DNA of 64,000 nucleotides, taken from Voacanga thouarsii (lineage: Eukaryota; Streptophyta; Magnoliopsida; Gentianales; Apocynaceae). Position numbers and translations under genes: made by a program. Shown piece by piece: positions 39,136 to 51,206 of this stretch. The stretch spans positions 558,001 through 622,000 of the forward strand of contig JANUWF010001723.1 in the NCBI GenBank assembly GCA_026120185.1, in the 5' to 3' direction. The notes beneath the pieces were generated by a model. The model was not told the DNA's origin. It made no database searches and saw only the letters and a list, made by a program, of their open reading frames with translations. Numbering within the stretch: position 1 is the stretch's first letter; every line of letters starts with the position of its first letter.

Positions 39136-40238
39136 TGTTAGTGTTATGCCTTGAGGCAATCATTTATATATTATATATAACACATATATAATAAAAGTCA
39201 TTCTTTATCTTTCAATTTAATTAATTATTCTACATATATATGTATAAAACTGTTAAATAAAGTCTCAAGCACATAGTATAGTGTTAAGAAAATTATAATA
39301 GAGATCATAATATGATATTCCTACTACACTATGTAGTACTTATACTTAAACCATTTCTAGTCATAGTATTAATGAGATAGGACATCATTAATGCGTCAAG
39401 ATTAGCACGTGTTATACTTCTTGATTTGATAAAGCGGTGATTCTCACATCCGCGGGTATTGTGATACTCAAAGTTAACATGTGGATGCTTATTACATGAA
39501 CAAGTACATTAGATGACCTAACTATGAGATAATCATATGGATAATTATTTAGTGTCAGTGACAGAATCTCATTATAGTAAATGTGCAAGTATCCTTAGAT
39601 TTGAAATTTCTAAAGTACTTTATTTACTGAACGTTATACTTTGATTCCAATATCTGGAGTCCCTATAAGACCGTCTATGAGATGAATATTGGGTAAAACG
39701 TAAAGTAAACGAAAGTAGTTGAAAGGATCAATAAATGATTCATCACTCTTAATAATATGGGCGTATCTCTCATGGCTACTTGTATGGAATCATTATTCGA
39801 GAAGTCCTTGACCAAGGCGACTATGTGTTGAAAATAGTTTCAATTGATACACATGTTGAGTAATGAATTATGGAACATGTACTAATAAATTCAGGTTAGA
39901 ATTAATTATATTCTAGCAGGAATTGGCACTAATTCCATATTCTAAAGTCGAATGAGATATAGCAAGATGATATGAATTTATTGCACTGATATTTTGCTAT
40001 TGAAAGGTTCATGTCAAGTCACTTGATTTTCTAAACTTTTGGATGGTCATGATGCATTGCTAGATACTGCTCTTGATCTACTAAATATGAATTTATTAAT
40101 TAGAGAATTAATAAATTAATCATAATTAAAAGTAATAAGTTAATTTTAATTATTAAGAATTATTAATTTTATAACGATTAGAATTAATTCATATTTTTGC
40201 TACCAATAGATCGAAAAATCTAGTAGGTTATATACAAT

Positions 40239-40434
40239 TAGGGATGTCAATTTCTCTATTTAAATCGAGGACCCGGCCCGGCCCAAGATTCCCCAATTTA
40301 AGTGGGGACGGGCCGAGGCAGGCTTCATTTCTCGACCCGCCAATCGGGGACGGGGATTGCATGATACCAGCCCCCGGGCCGGTCCGCCTGGCTTTGCTAC
40401 ACATATTTTTGTATTATATATTACATATAAGTAG

Positions 40435-40484
<50 letters not shown>

Positions 40485-40881
40485 GTAGATTATATAAGCA
40501 TATAAAATAAAATAGAAAAGAAGAGGAAAAAAAGAAAAAGAAAAATTATCAATTATTAATTTTTACTCTTACTAATTTAGTGATATAATAAATATATGAA
40601 CTATTGAAAATACCACAAAAGATTTCAAAATGATTAAAAATTTTTGAAGAAAAATATATCGGAGGTAAAAAAAAATTTATAAATATTTTCGGGTTCAAAC
40701 GGGCTCCCGTTTCCACATTGGGTTGGGACCAGGGACTGTTTTATCCCCGATGGACCGGGGGTGGGGATCCCTGCCTTTTTTCGTGACGAGACGGGTCGGA
40801 GATGGGAAAATGAGAGAATATGCGGGGGGCGGGACTGAAATTTCTAGTCCCTATCCCGGTCCAATCCCATTGCCATCCCTG
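40239..40881 (-). mobile_element. hAT-type MITE inside LTR A
   Basis: Ends tagggatgtcaat and attgccatccctg, with the perfect 8-bp duplication tatacaat on both sides (40231-40238, 40882-40889). GC-rich arms and an AT core with (TA)n (about 40438-40480) as in 28187-28976, but in the opposite orientation. 643 bp, non-coding. Confidence 0.92.
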
Positions 40882-41166
40882 TATACAATAGAGGAATTGG
40901 TACATAAGACATTATATGACAATATTATGAGGTTAATTTATAAGAAGAAATAATAATTATGGACTAATTATAAAGTGTTATAATTAGTTGAGGTTGAATT
41001 ATAATTAATAAAACTTTTTAGGTGAATTATAAACTTATTATAATTCTAGGGTTAAATTGTAGATTTTAAATCCAAAAAGGCCCATAGTTAAATGACTAAA
41101 TCATTGTTTCCTAATATGATTGGGAACAGAAAAGGTTTCTCTGTACATGAAGAAATTGCATGTAAG

Positions 41167-41473
41167 TGTTGTGAATATATTAGTGAATTAGTGGAATCTC
41201 CACTAATTCTATTAGTGGATATGGATGTCCATCATTAATACATATTAGTGGAGTTAGTGGAGACACCACTAATACATCAGTGAAAATAGATGATTAATTC
41301 TACTAATAAAGCTCTATAAATAGAGCTCTTCCCAAGCTTGACAAATATAGCAATTGTGATAGAATTGTTAGAGAAAATTGTGAGAGAAAAGAAAGAGAGG
41401 AGTTTGAAAAAATTATTAGTTAGAGATTTATTGTGTGTAGATTTTATTCTGACATTGTCAAAATTTTATAATA
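41167..41473 (+). repeat. 5' LTR of Copia B
   Basis: 307 bp, TGTTGTGAAT to TTTTATAATA. TATA box ctctataaatag at about 41313-41324. The upstream half has many attagtgga / tccactaat motifs. The sequence right after it (cgttatcagcacgag) is the presumed primer site; the same sequence follows the antisense relative's LTR. Confidence 0.88.
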
Positions 41474-41578
41474 CGTTATCAGCACGAGTCTCAGCTGTTT
41501 CCAAATCTAGAAGACTAAAGTACGAGTTTTTGTCGTTACAAAAGTCAGAAGACTAAAGGTACGCATTTACTAATCCCT

Positions 41579-42634
41579 ATGACTAACCTTACTAAACTCG
41601 AATTTGTAGCCCTTGATATTTTTGAAAAACATTATATGTTATGGGTTCTCGATACAGAAATGCATCTAAATGCTGAAGGCCTTAGTGAAACTATTAAAGA
41701 AAAAAATAATGCATCTACACAATAAAAGGCCAAAGCTTTGATTTTTATCCGGCGTCATCCCAACAAAAATTTTAAAATGAAATATTTTACCAAAAAAGAT
41801 CCATATGTCCTATGGATAAATTTAAAAGAAAGATTGACCACCTAAAGATGGTCGTACTACAACTGTATGGTATGAATAGTTGCACCTGAAGTTATAAGAT
41901 TTTAAAATCGTAAATGAATATTACTCTGCCATGTATAAAATTACATCTCAATTAAAATTATGCGGAGAAAAAGTTACTGATGAAGATATGTTGGAGAAGA
42001 CATTCTCCACATTTCATGTCTCGAATATTGTTCTGCAGCAACAATATCGAGAAAATAGTATACAAAATTTACTAATTTAATTACTACTCTTCTTATTGTA
42101 GAGAAAAATAATGAGTTATTATTAAAAAATCATGAAGTCAGATCAACTGATTCAACAATACTCCCAGAAGTGAATGATATTGGCTCCAGTAAAAGCTATA
42201 GTTGTAATCGTAGTCGTAGTCGTGGCCGTAGTCGTAGTTATGATCATAGACACGCTCGATATTTTTCTTATTACAGTAATAATTAAGTTGTGAGAAATAT
42301 TGGTCCCTTGAAGTGAGAAAGAAAAGATAATAAGAGAAAAGAAAAAGAAATGCAATAAAATTATGATGATAAGTGTTATAGATGTGGCATGAAAGGTCAT
42401 TGGTCACGTAATTATCGTACGACCAAGTATTTAGTGAAATTATATCAAACTTCACTGGAAAAGAAAAATAAAAATGTTGAAGCAAATTTTTCTCAACATC
42501 TAGTTAATGATGCTGACGACGATGATATTGATTTAGAAGATCTTAATATCAATATTACTCATATGAATGTATCTGATTTTTTCGAACACTCAGTCAGTAA
42601 GATAAACCATTTAATTGGTAATGGCAGTGTCTAA
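41579..42634 (+). pseudogene. Copia B gag
   Basis: Starts at an ATG in KLEFVALDI context, as in the antisense relative. The UBN2-type gag domain is broken by several stops (for example TAA near 41722). The zinc knuckle CYRCGMKGHWSRNY (from about 42368) has lost its last Cys to Tyr. Acidic C-terminal tail. Confidence 0.8.
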
Positions 42635-42718
42635 AAGAACTAATGCCTTACTCTCATATTTTTATAAATTTTCATTATATTTTAAGAATATTTACGTTTG
42701 CATATACATATTTTTGTT

Positions 42719-45700
42719 CAGATGGCTATTTTTAATGATGATGTATGTATTATTGATAGTGAAACTACACACACCATACTAAAAAATGAGAAATATTTTT
42801 CTTATCTCAAAATAAGAGAAATAAATATTTATACGATAAATGGTAATACAAATTTGATTGAAGGCTCTGGAAGAGTTAGTATATTGTTGCCTGAAAGAAC
42901 AACAATTAATATTGATAAGGCACTATTTTTTTCAAAATTCACAAGAAATTTATTGAGTTTTAAAGATATCCGCAGAAATGGGTATCATATTGAAACAAAT
43001 GAGAAAAATGACATCGAGTATCTTTATATTATTCAAATTAATTTGGGTAAGAAATCAACATTAGAAAAACTACCATCTTTTTCTATTGGCCTATATTTTG
43101 CAAAAATATTTACAATTGAAATTTATCATCTAGTAAACCAGAAGTTTACTGATCATACTACTTTTAGCATTTGGCATGACCGGTTGAGTCATCCGGGATC
43201 TACCATGATGAGAAGAATAATTGACAATACACATGATCATCCATTAAAAAAATAAAAAGATATTGACATCAGAAAAATTCTCATGTGTTGCATGTTCCCT
43301 AGGAAAATTAATTATTAGACCATCACTAATAAAAGTATGAGTTGAGTCCTACATTTCTTGAACGGATTCACGGAGACATTTGTGGACTTATTTATTTAAC
43401 ATGTGGATCGTTCAGATATTTTATGGTTTTAATTGATGCATCATCTTGATGGTCACATGTGTTTTTATTATTTACTCGCAACCTAGCGTTTGCGAGATTA
43501 CTTACTTAAATAATTAAATTACGAGCATAAGTTTTTTACTATTAAATTAAAAATATTCGTTTGGATAATACTAGTGAATTTTCATGACATGCTTTTGATA
43601 CATATTACATGTCAATTGGGATTAATGTTGAACATCCTATAACTCATGTTCATACACAAAATGGTCTTACTGAATCTTTTATTAAAAGATTACAATTAAT
43701 TACTAGACTATTATTAATGAAAACAAATCTCCCAACATCTACCTGGAAACATGCTATTTTACATGCTGCAGTGCTTGTACGTATAAAGCCAACTAGTTAT
43801 TATAAATTCTTTCATTTGTAATCAACTTTTGGTTCAGAATCAAATATTACTCATTTAAAAATTTTTGGGTGTGTTGTATATGTTTCAATTGCACCAAACC
43901 AAAGTACAAAGATGGGTCCTCAAAGAACAAATGAAATATACGTTGGATATAATTCTCCTTTTATTATCAGGTATGTTGAACCTCTGACAGGAGATTTATT
44001 CACAACAAGATTTGCAGATTGTCATTTTGATGAATCATTATTCCCTAAATTAGGGGGAGAACATAAATAGCATAAGAAATATCTTGCTTAGACAATATTA
44101 TTAAATTATCTTGATCCGCACACAAGCACGTATGAATTTGAAGTTCAAAAGATAATTCATTTACAAAGCATTGTAAATCAAATGCCAGATGCTTTTATTA
44201 ACTCCAGAAGAGTAACAAAATCACATATTTCAACTATAAATACTCATATTCGAATTGAAGTTCCAATAAAACAAAAAATTATACCTATAACTGTTGAGTC
44301 AAAAGCGCACCAGAAGTGTGGTCGATCTGTTGGTTCTAAAGATAAAAATTCTCGAAAGAAAATAGGATCAAATGATCCAGATGATCATATTGAAGAAAAG
44401 AATGATAAAGACCAAGAGATAATTGATGACAAAATAAAAGAGCCAGAAGTTGGTGAAAGTAATATTGAAATTTTTATCAATTATACCACTTCCGGTAGAA
44501 GTTGAAATCGGATAGAAATAGTTATTGATAATATGTTTGTATACAATATATCTCTTGACATTACACAGGATAATGATGATCCTGAACCAATATCAGTTGA
44601 TGAATGTCGGTATAGAAAAGATTGGCTACAATGGAAAGATACGATTCTATCAGAGTTAAATGCACTTACAAAATGTGAAGTCTTCGGAGCTGCAATCCGA
44701 ACACTGAAAGGTGTAAAATCTGTTGGCTACAAATGGATATTTGTGCAAAAGCGCAATGAAAATAACGAAATCGTATGATATAAAGCACGGTTAATAGCCC
44801 AAGGTTTTTCACAAAGACTAGATAATGATTATGATGAAATTTATTCTCCTATTGTTATACTATTACACTTCAATATCTTATCAATTTGGTAATATATGAA
44901 AAGATAGATATGAGCATATTAGATGTTGTCACTGCTTACTTCTATGAAAATTTAGAAAATGATGTTTATATGAAAAATCTCCGAAGGATTTCGTATGCCC
45001 AAAGCATATAAACATTATCCTCGTGAAAATTACTCCATCAAGTTGCAGAAATCATTATATGGCCTAAAACAATATGGGCGCATGTGGTTCAATCGTCTTA
45101 GTGAATATGTATTGAAAACAAGATTTAAAAATGACCAAGTATGTCCATGTGTTTTTATTAAGAAATATGATTCTAAATTTGTTATATTAGCTATATATGT
45201 TGATGATATTAATCTTATTGGACCTCTAGAAGAGCTCCAAGAAATAATTGATTATTTAAAAAGAGAATTCCAAATCAAGAATTTTGGTAAAATTAAATTT
45301 TGCATTGGTTTACAAATGGAACATCTGGAAATGAGAATATTTATTCATCAATCAATATATATAACAAAAGTTTTAAAAATATTTTATATGGACAATGCAC
45401 ATCTATTGAGTATTCCAATGATCGTTCGGTCATTAAATGTGAATAAAGATCCTTTCCGGCCTCAAGAAGATGATGAACTCCTTGATCCTGAAGTATCATA
45501 TCTTAGTGCAATTGGTACATTAATGTATTTTGTTAATAATACATGACCTGATATTGCATTTGCTGTTAATTTATTAGTAAGATTTAGTTCTTCACCAAAT
45601 GACAACATTGAAATGGAATTAAACAAGTCATTCGATATCTCCAAAGTACAATTGATTTCAAATTATTTTATTCAAATAAAACTAGCCCAACATTGATAGG

Positions 45701-46212
45701 TTATACAGATACTGGTTATTTATCTGATTCATATAAACACGTTCTCAAACGGGCTATCTATTTACATGTGGAAATACTGTTATATCATGGCGTTTTACAA
45801 AACAATCTATAGCAGTTACTTCTTCAAATCATGCTGAAATTATAGTCATTCATGAAGCAAGTCGAGAATGTGTATGGTTAAGATCGTGATTCATTATATC
45901 CAAGAAAGTTATAGATTATCATCTAGAAGAGATATTTCAACCCCTCTTTATGAAGACAATGCAGCTTGTATAGTTCAATTACGAGGAGGATATATTAAAG
46001 GAGATCGAACAAAATATATTTCACAAAAATTCTTCTTTACTCATGAACTCCAGAAGAAAGGCGAAATTGATGTGCTACAAATTCGGTCATGTGACAACCT
46101 AGTAGATATTTTCACGAAAACTTTATCGACTGCAACATTTGAAAAGTTGAGATATAAAATCGGTATGCGTCAGTTCAAAGATTTAAAGCGATCATCTTAT
46201 CAGGGGGAGTAA
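42719..46212 (+). pseudogene. Copia B pol (protease, integrase, RT, RNase H)
   Basis: Protease site IIDSETTH (Gly of DSG changed to Glu). GAG-pre-integrase block SIWHDRLSHPGSTMM. The integrase core is broken by many stops (43360-43830). RT contains KSLYGLKQ and the catalytic LAIYVDDINLIG intact. RNase H keeps PLYEDNAAC and LVDIFTKTL. Stops and frameshifts occur in every domain, so no polyprotein can be made. Confidence 0.85.
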
Positions 46213-46331
46213 TAAGCAGATATATAGAATAGTGTACTCTTTTTCCTTCACTATATTTTTTTTCACTGAGTTTTTATCTAATAAAGTTTTAACGAGACAT
46301 ATTCTTTATATAATTGACATCAAATATGGAG

Positions 46332-46650
46332 TATTGTGAATATATTAGTGAATTAGTGGAAGCTCCACTAATGGAATTAGTGGATATGGATGTCCACTAT
46401 TAACATCACTAATACATATTAGTGAAAACAATATATTTCACTAATAGATAGTTTGGTATATCTATTAGTGGAAATAGATAATTCACTCCACTAATAAAAC
46501 TCTATAAATAGAGCTCTTTCCAAATTAGAGAGATATACCAATTGTTGGAGAAAATTGTGAGAGAAAAGAAAGAGAGAAGTTTGAAGAAATTATTAGTCAG
46601 AGATTTATTGTGTATAGATTTTATTCTGACACTACCAAAATTTTATAACA
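46332..46650 (+). repeat. 3' LTR of Copia B
   Basis: 319 bp, TATTGTGAAT (first dinucleotide decayed from TG) to TTTTATAACA. Same TATA box and leader as the 5' LTR but with clear divergence and indels in U3, so the insertion is not recent. Confidence 0.87.
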
Positions 46651-47167
46651 ATAAGTTGATTTCCAAAAAGTGTTAAGGAAACAAAGGGAAAAGGGAAAAA
46701 CTGTGTTTTTCCTATTGGCCTACAGAGGCAATGACTTTTATTAAGTAGAATTGAGAAATTGTTCTTAGTTCATTGATTCAAATAAAGCGCCATGTTTTTT
46801 GAGTGAAAAAATGGACTGCATTTTTTTCTTTGAGAAACCGTGAGATCATTTCCATATTATTTCTTCGAAACAAATAAAACCCAACTACTAGTAATAACAC
46901 ACTAACACCGATTTTTGGTGATTTTGAGTACTGTTCTTCTTGTGGATCAATATTAGAGAAATTTTTATCATTGGAATTTGACAATTCGTGCTTGTACAAA
47001 ATTTTGGAAGGAGTTTCGCGAGAAGAAAATTTTAAAAGCTTTGTTTACGAGGTAACGAATTTTCTTCCCTCTTTTAACCTATTTAATTACATTGAGTGAT
47101 CTTTTGAATAGATTTTGTTTTATATTTTCGCTGTGTGTAAACTAGTTTGCATCATCGAAATCCAATA

Positions 47168-48827
47168 GTAATCAAAGCCATCTCGTATATGTTTTACGGA
47201 TTTATTATTGATTTTTAAATTGTTTTAAAAAATAAATTTGCCATTATAAAATTTTTTCATAAATATTCTAAATTTTAAAATTATTTCAAAATTATGTTTG
47301 GGTCCATGAAAATTGTTTTCACAAATATTTTTTATCTTGGAAAATTCGTTTTAATCGATGTGATTGTGGTTACACCAAATAGTTAATAGATATTAACATA
47401 TTTTCAAAAATCAAATCCAACAAGAAAATTGTTTCTAAAATTAGATTGAAAGAACGAGAAAAAAAAAAGGAGGAAAGAACGAAAAAAAATTAAAACAGCT
47501 TGTCCAGTGGCCAGGCGGCCTAGGAAAGCTTTCCTAGGTTGCCCAGGGAACAACCTAGGCCACCTAGCCCAGGGTGGATCTTATACAGCCCAAGGGTACT
47601 ATTAAAAAAAAATGTTTTTTTTTTTACTTTTACCCACAAGAAGTTTTTCTATTTCAAAATAGCCCAATAACTTTTTAAAATTTTGATTTTGGAACTAATT
47701 ATTTTATTTTTTTCAAAATAAGGATTTTGAAAATTTATATTTCATGTATATTTATTTTGTTTTTCCAAAATAATAATTTTGAAAATTTTTATTTGATGTA
47801 TATATATTTGCTTAATTTATTTTAAGCATGATTTTGACATGTTTACTTCGTTATGGATTTAGATCAATAAATTTTGATTAATTAATATTATGTCATGCAT
47901 TTTTTGTTATTTTGTTTTGAATTAATAAGGTTTGTGTGTCATGCCTTCTCTATTATTATTGTATAATTTTTCTTATCATCTAACTCCCTCAAATGTAACT
48001 CAATATTTCTTTATTAAAAATTTTATGTGATTAGATTACATAGGATTAGATAGGATTAGAAATTATTTTTCAAACTTATGTAGATGGTGATCAAGACGAA
48101 ATAAGAAGATGGTAAGACTTTCTTCTCAAAATATGCATGAACATATAGGTTTGACCAAAATTAATTTCCTACTTAATTCAAGGAAATCAATTTAGAAAAG
48201 TTCATAACTAAGCCATGTAATCGAGTCTATTACAATTGTGTCAAAATATTGATATTTATGCATGCCAAATGTATGAGACCACTAATATAACAAATTCCTC
48301 AATTAATATTGATCCTAATGCCTTCCATTAATATAGTAAGAATGGGAACTCTTTTTCGAGACCAGATTGTTAGGTAGACTCAAGCCTACTTGACATTGAG
48401 TATGTTCGAATTATAAAATTTAAATTCCTAATTAATGAATTGTGTTTAATTAATTTCTTTATTTCGATTAGGCTAACTCAAGCATAAAGAAAATTAGAAG
48501 TAAGATTGGGCTAGCTTAAAGGTTTTGAGATTAAAAGATGTTAATAATCAAATGATTTGATAATTACATTCAATGTAATTGGTATTGGATACCTACCATT
48601 GAACTTAAGAATGATTTGTTGGGTAGACCCAAGGTCATTCTTAAGGAATTTAGATATTGGTCTATTAGAAAAGCTTATAACAGGCTTTTTCGAATCAATA
48701 GTAGGGATTATTGATTTGAGTAAAATAGTGGAATAATTATGCATTTAATTAAAAACATATTATTTGCATATCATGTGTATATACATTTTGCTTATTTCTC
48801 TATCTTTACGTCTAGGTTATTTGCATC
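47168..48827 (+). other. Leader of Copia element A
   Basis: AT-rich, non-coding. Begins with the decayed primer site. A perfect 20-bp palindrome is centred at 47528/47529 (47519-47538). Nothing else recognised. Confidence 0.5.
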
Positions 48828-49147
48828 ATGTTGACTAAGTTTAATTTATGTAATATATTGGAAACCAATAAACTTACAGAGTCAAATTTTCTGGATTGGT
48901 ATAGAAACTTAAGAATTGTTCTCAAGTTGAAAAAGTTATTCTACGTGTTAGATGCTCATATTTTGTCACTACCAGCCCAAGATGCTCCTGCTGATAAACA
49001 TGCTATCCATAACAAATATTAAAAGGACAGTGACATAATATCTTGCATCGTACTGGTGTTAATGAACTCTGAGCTATAAAAGCAACATGAGCATATATAT
49101 ACTTACTCTACTATCTTCCATCTTAGGGAGATATTTGATCAGCAAGC
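48828..49147 (+). pseudogene. Copia A gag, 5' fragment
   Basis: LETNKLTESNFLDWYRNLRI is the typical start of a Copia gag (compare ENKLTGPNYVD in element C). The frame has TAA at about 49021 and continues in broken form to LREIFDQQA, where the Copia C LTR begins. Confidence 0.75.
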
Positions 49148-51179
49148 TGTTGGATTGTATGCCCTCTTAGACTAGGTTTCTGATGTAAAATCGAATTATT
49201 TAATAAAAGAATTTATTTTCAAAAATTGTTTGTGAATTTACTTTTTGTTTGTGCACGATTTTCGTTTGGAACAGACCAATTGTATTTAAATAAGTGATTC
49301 ATGTGAATGGTGGTCTTTCACAGTAAGGTATGGATCACGGGTTATTTAACACATAAACATTTGTTCTTAACCTATTGATGAGACTGGGAACCTCATCATG
49401 TTTAGGTTATTATGTTATGAATTCCAAATGGGGAATGGCTTACCTTTAGCTAGTGGGTAGTCCACTCACTTCATGACATAAGCGTATTTCGAATATGTAA
49501 AACAGGACCTGTAGTAGTGGTTTCTCAAAGTACTATATGGTAGAAACCTAGACTACTACCGCTACAGCGTGGACTAGTACTCTACGACTTGAGTATGAGT
49601 TGGTGGTCTAGCGAAGCTGGAAGCATATACTTTGATTTGCTATAGTTGAGGTTCTATCATAGGGCTAATATACTTGCATGTTGGGTATGTGTGACTAGTT
49701 AGTTAAGACAGACTTATACAAGATAGTTTCTGCACTATATCGCCCCTTGTGGTTGTCCGAATGGTCTAAATTATCCAGGGCCCTGGGAAACATGACTTGG
49801 ATGTTTGCTTTAGGGTAGCTCCCTTGGAAAGCGGAAACACTCCAAGAAGTCGTGGATCATTAGACTAGAAGTCTAAGGATGGTAGATGTCATTTAGAGGG
49901 GTGTTAGTACATTTCTTCCTCTCTAAATGTACAGCGATGTGTAGATGGGTATTTTAGTCATTTCACCTGTAGGTCGGAGACTTTGCTAACGCAGCATTGT
50001 CCTTGGAGTTAATATTTCCTTATGGTGATATTAGGAAATATTTAAAATGCAAAATACAGCTATTTATATAGTAGAGGTATTTTGGTCATTTTAGCAGCCA
50101 AGGCGATGTGTCTTTTTGGTCCTCGAGATAGCCCGTAAGTCCTAACTATTTTTGGGTTGAGGAATTGGTCTCAGTTGAAGAGGATTTTATTTTATTTTGT
50201 TTTATTTTATTTTATTCAGGAAGTCTAATTTATTATTGGACTGGAATAAAATAAATAAATAAATAAATAAAATAGGAGTTGAGAGAAATTAATTATCTAG
50301 TTTATTTGGTTAATTAATTATTCAGGGCCTAGGTCCAGTATGAATAATTAAGAAATTAACCTGGGCTTAAACTAGGGGAAATAATTAATGTTTAATTATT
50401 TATTGGGTTATTTATGTAGGCCCAAGAAATAAATAATTAAAGATTAATTATTATGGTTCATTTGGGCTCATTAATTATTTATTGGGTTACTTATGTAAGC
50501 CCAGAAAATAAATAATTAATATTTATTATTTTGGGCCTTTTGAGTCCAAGAAAAATAATAAATATTTATCTGGCCCAATAGCTTGGACCTTAGGGTTTTT
50601 TCTAGATACGATTAAGAGGAGTTTAAGGTTAGGCTAAACTGTTTCTCAGGATAACATTCGGGTATTTTGAAATCCTGGGGAGATGTTTATCAGAGATTGA
50701 GAGACCTAGTTTAGGCTAAAAATATAAACAACTCTTTGAAAAGAAAAAAACCTTAATTTTTCCTTTCCCAAGCCACACACTCACGTGGGTCTCTCTCTCT
50801 CAAGGTCTCTCTCCTTCTTGTTTTTCTCTTGTTCTTTGCTAATCAATAGCGAAAGAACTAAGGAGTTTTGAGATCGCTCCTCTTCACCATAGTGTTCACC
50901 AACTAGAGGTTAGGCTGAGGAATATCCCGAGAGCTGGAGAGCTAAGCGTTAATGCAAATAAGGCGGAGTAGAAGGCTAGCGGGTGTTCAACCGGAAGCTC
51001 CTTCAAGTGGACAAAGTGAGGCGATTCCAGTCATTCAATCCGCTCTTACTCAACCTAGAAGGGTTAAGGAGCGCAAAGGTATGATCTTCACGTTTCCGCA
51101 TGGCCTTTATGGCTCGCCTTTAATTTTTCTCTCTGTTTTTTTTTCCGTCCATGGCTCCCTGTTTCTGCATTTTCCATCA
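49148..51179 (+). repeat. 5' LTR of Copia C
   Basis: TGTTGGATTGTATGCCC to TTTTCCATCA. It contains AAATAAT/TTATTTATT-rich tracts (50195-50560) and a short ORF at 50952. An antisense solo copy lies at 8005-9975. Confidence 0.93.
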
Positions 51180-51206
51180 AAGTGGTATCAGAGCCATTGG
51201 TTTTGA
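50952..51206 (+). other. Short basic ORF in the Copia C 5' LTR
   Basis: Starts MQIRRSRRLAGVQPEA, runs through the LTR end. The first ~50 residues are shared with the ORFs at 58721 and 8229 (minus). Arg-rich start, then polar, with SGQSEAIPV and QPRRVKERK. No domain recognised. It lies in the downstream part of the LTR, so it may be a leader ORF ahead of gag. Confidence 0.4.

Larger units (their letters stand above)
41167..46650 (+). mobile_element. Copia element B, complete structure, dead
   Basis: LTRs 41167-41473 and 46332-46650. The target duplication gtaag / ataag matches at 4 of 5. The homologous segment at 61135-61165 (gcatgtaagttgatttcc) is the uninserted form of the same site. gag, protease, integrase, reverse transcriptase and RNase H remnants lie in the order expected for Copia, all with multiple stops and frame breaks. 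A purine run (cagggggag) follows the RNase H end at about 46201. Confidence 0.9.
39136..47167 (+). repeat. 5' LTR of Copia element A, with two insertions
   Basis: Pieces 39136-40238, 40882-41166 and 46651-47167, about 1.9 kb in total. The first part matches 7425 onward; the last part (from 46656) matches 61145-61831. It ends tccaata, followed by gtaatcaaagcc, a decayed form of the tRNA-Met primer site seen intact in Copia C. Confidence 0.8.

Noticed and set aside
50195..50560. AAAATAAAATAAAAT / AATAAATAAATAA tracts in the Copia C LTR taken as possible CRISPR-like or satellite repeats
   Set aside because: Simple-sequence drift inside an LTR, repeated at the same position in every LTR copy; no spacers, and CRISPR is not expected in a plant genome.
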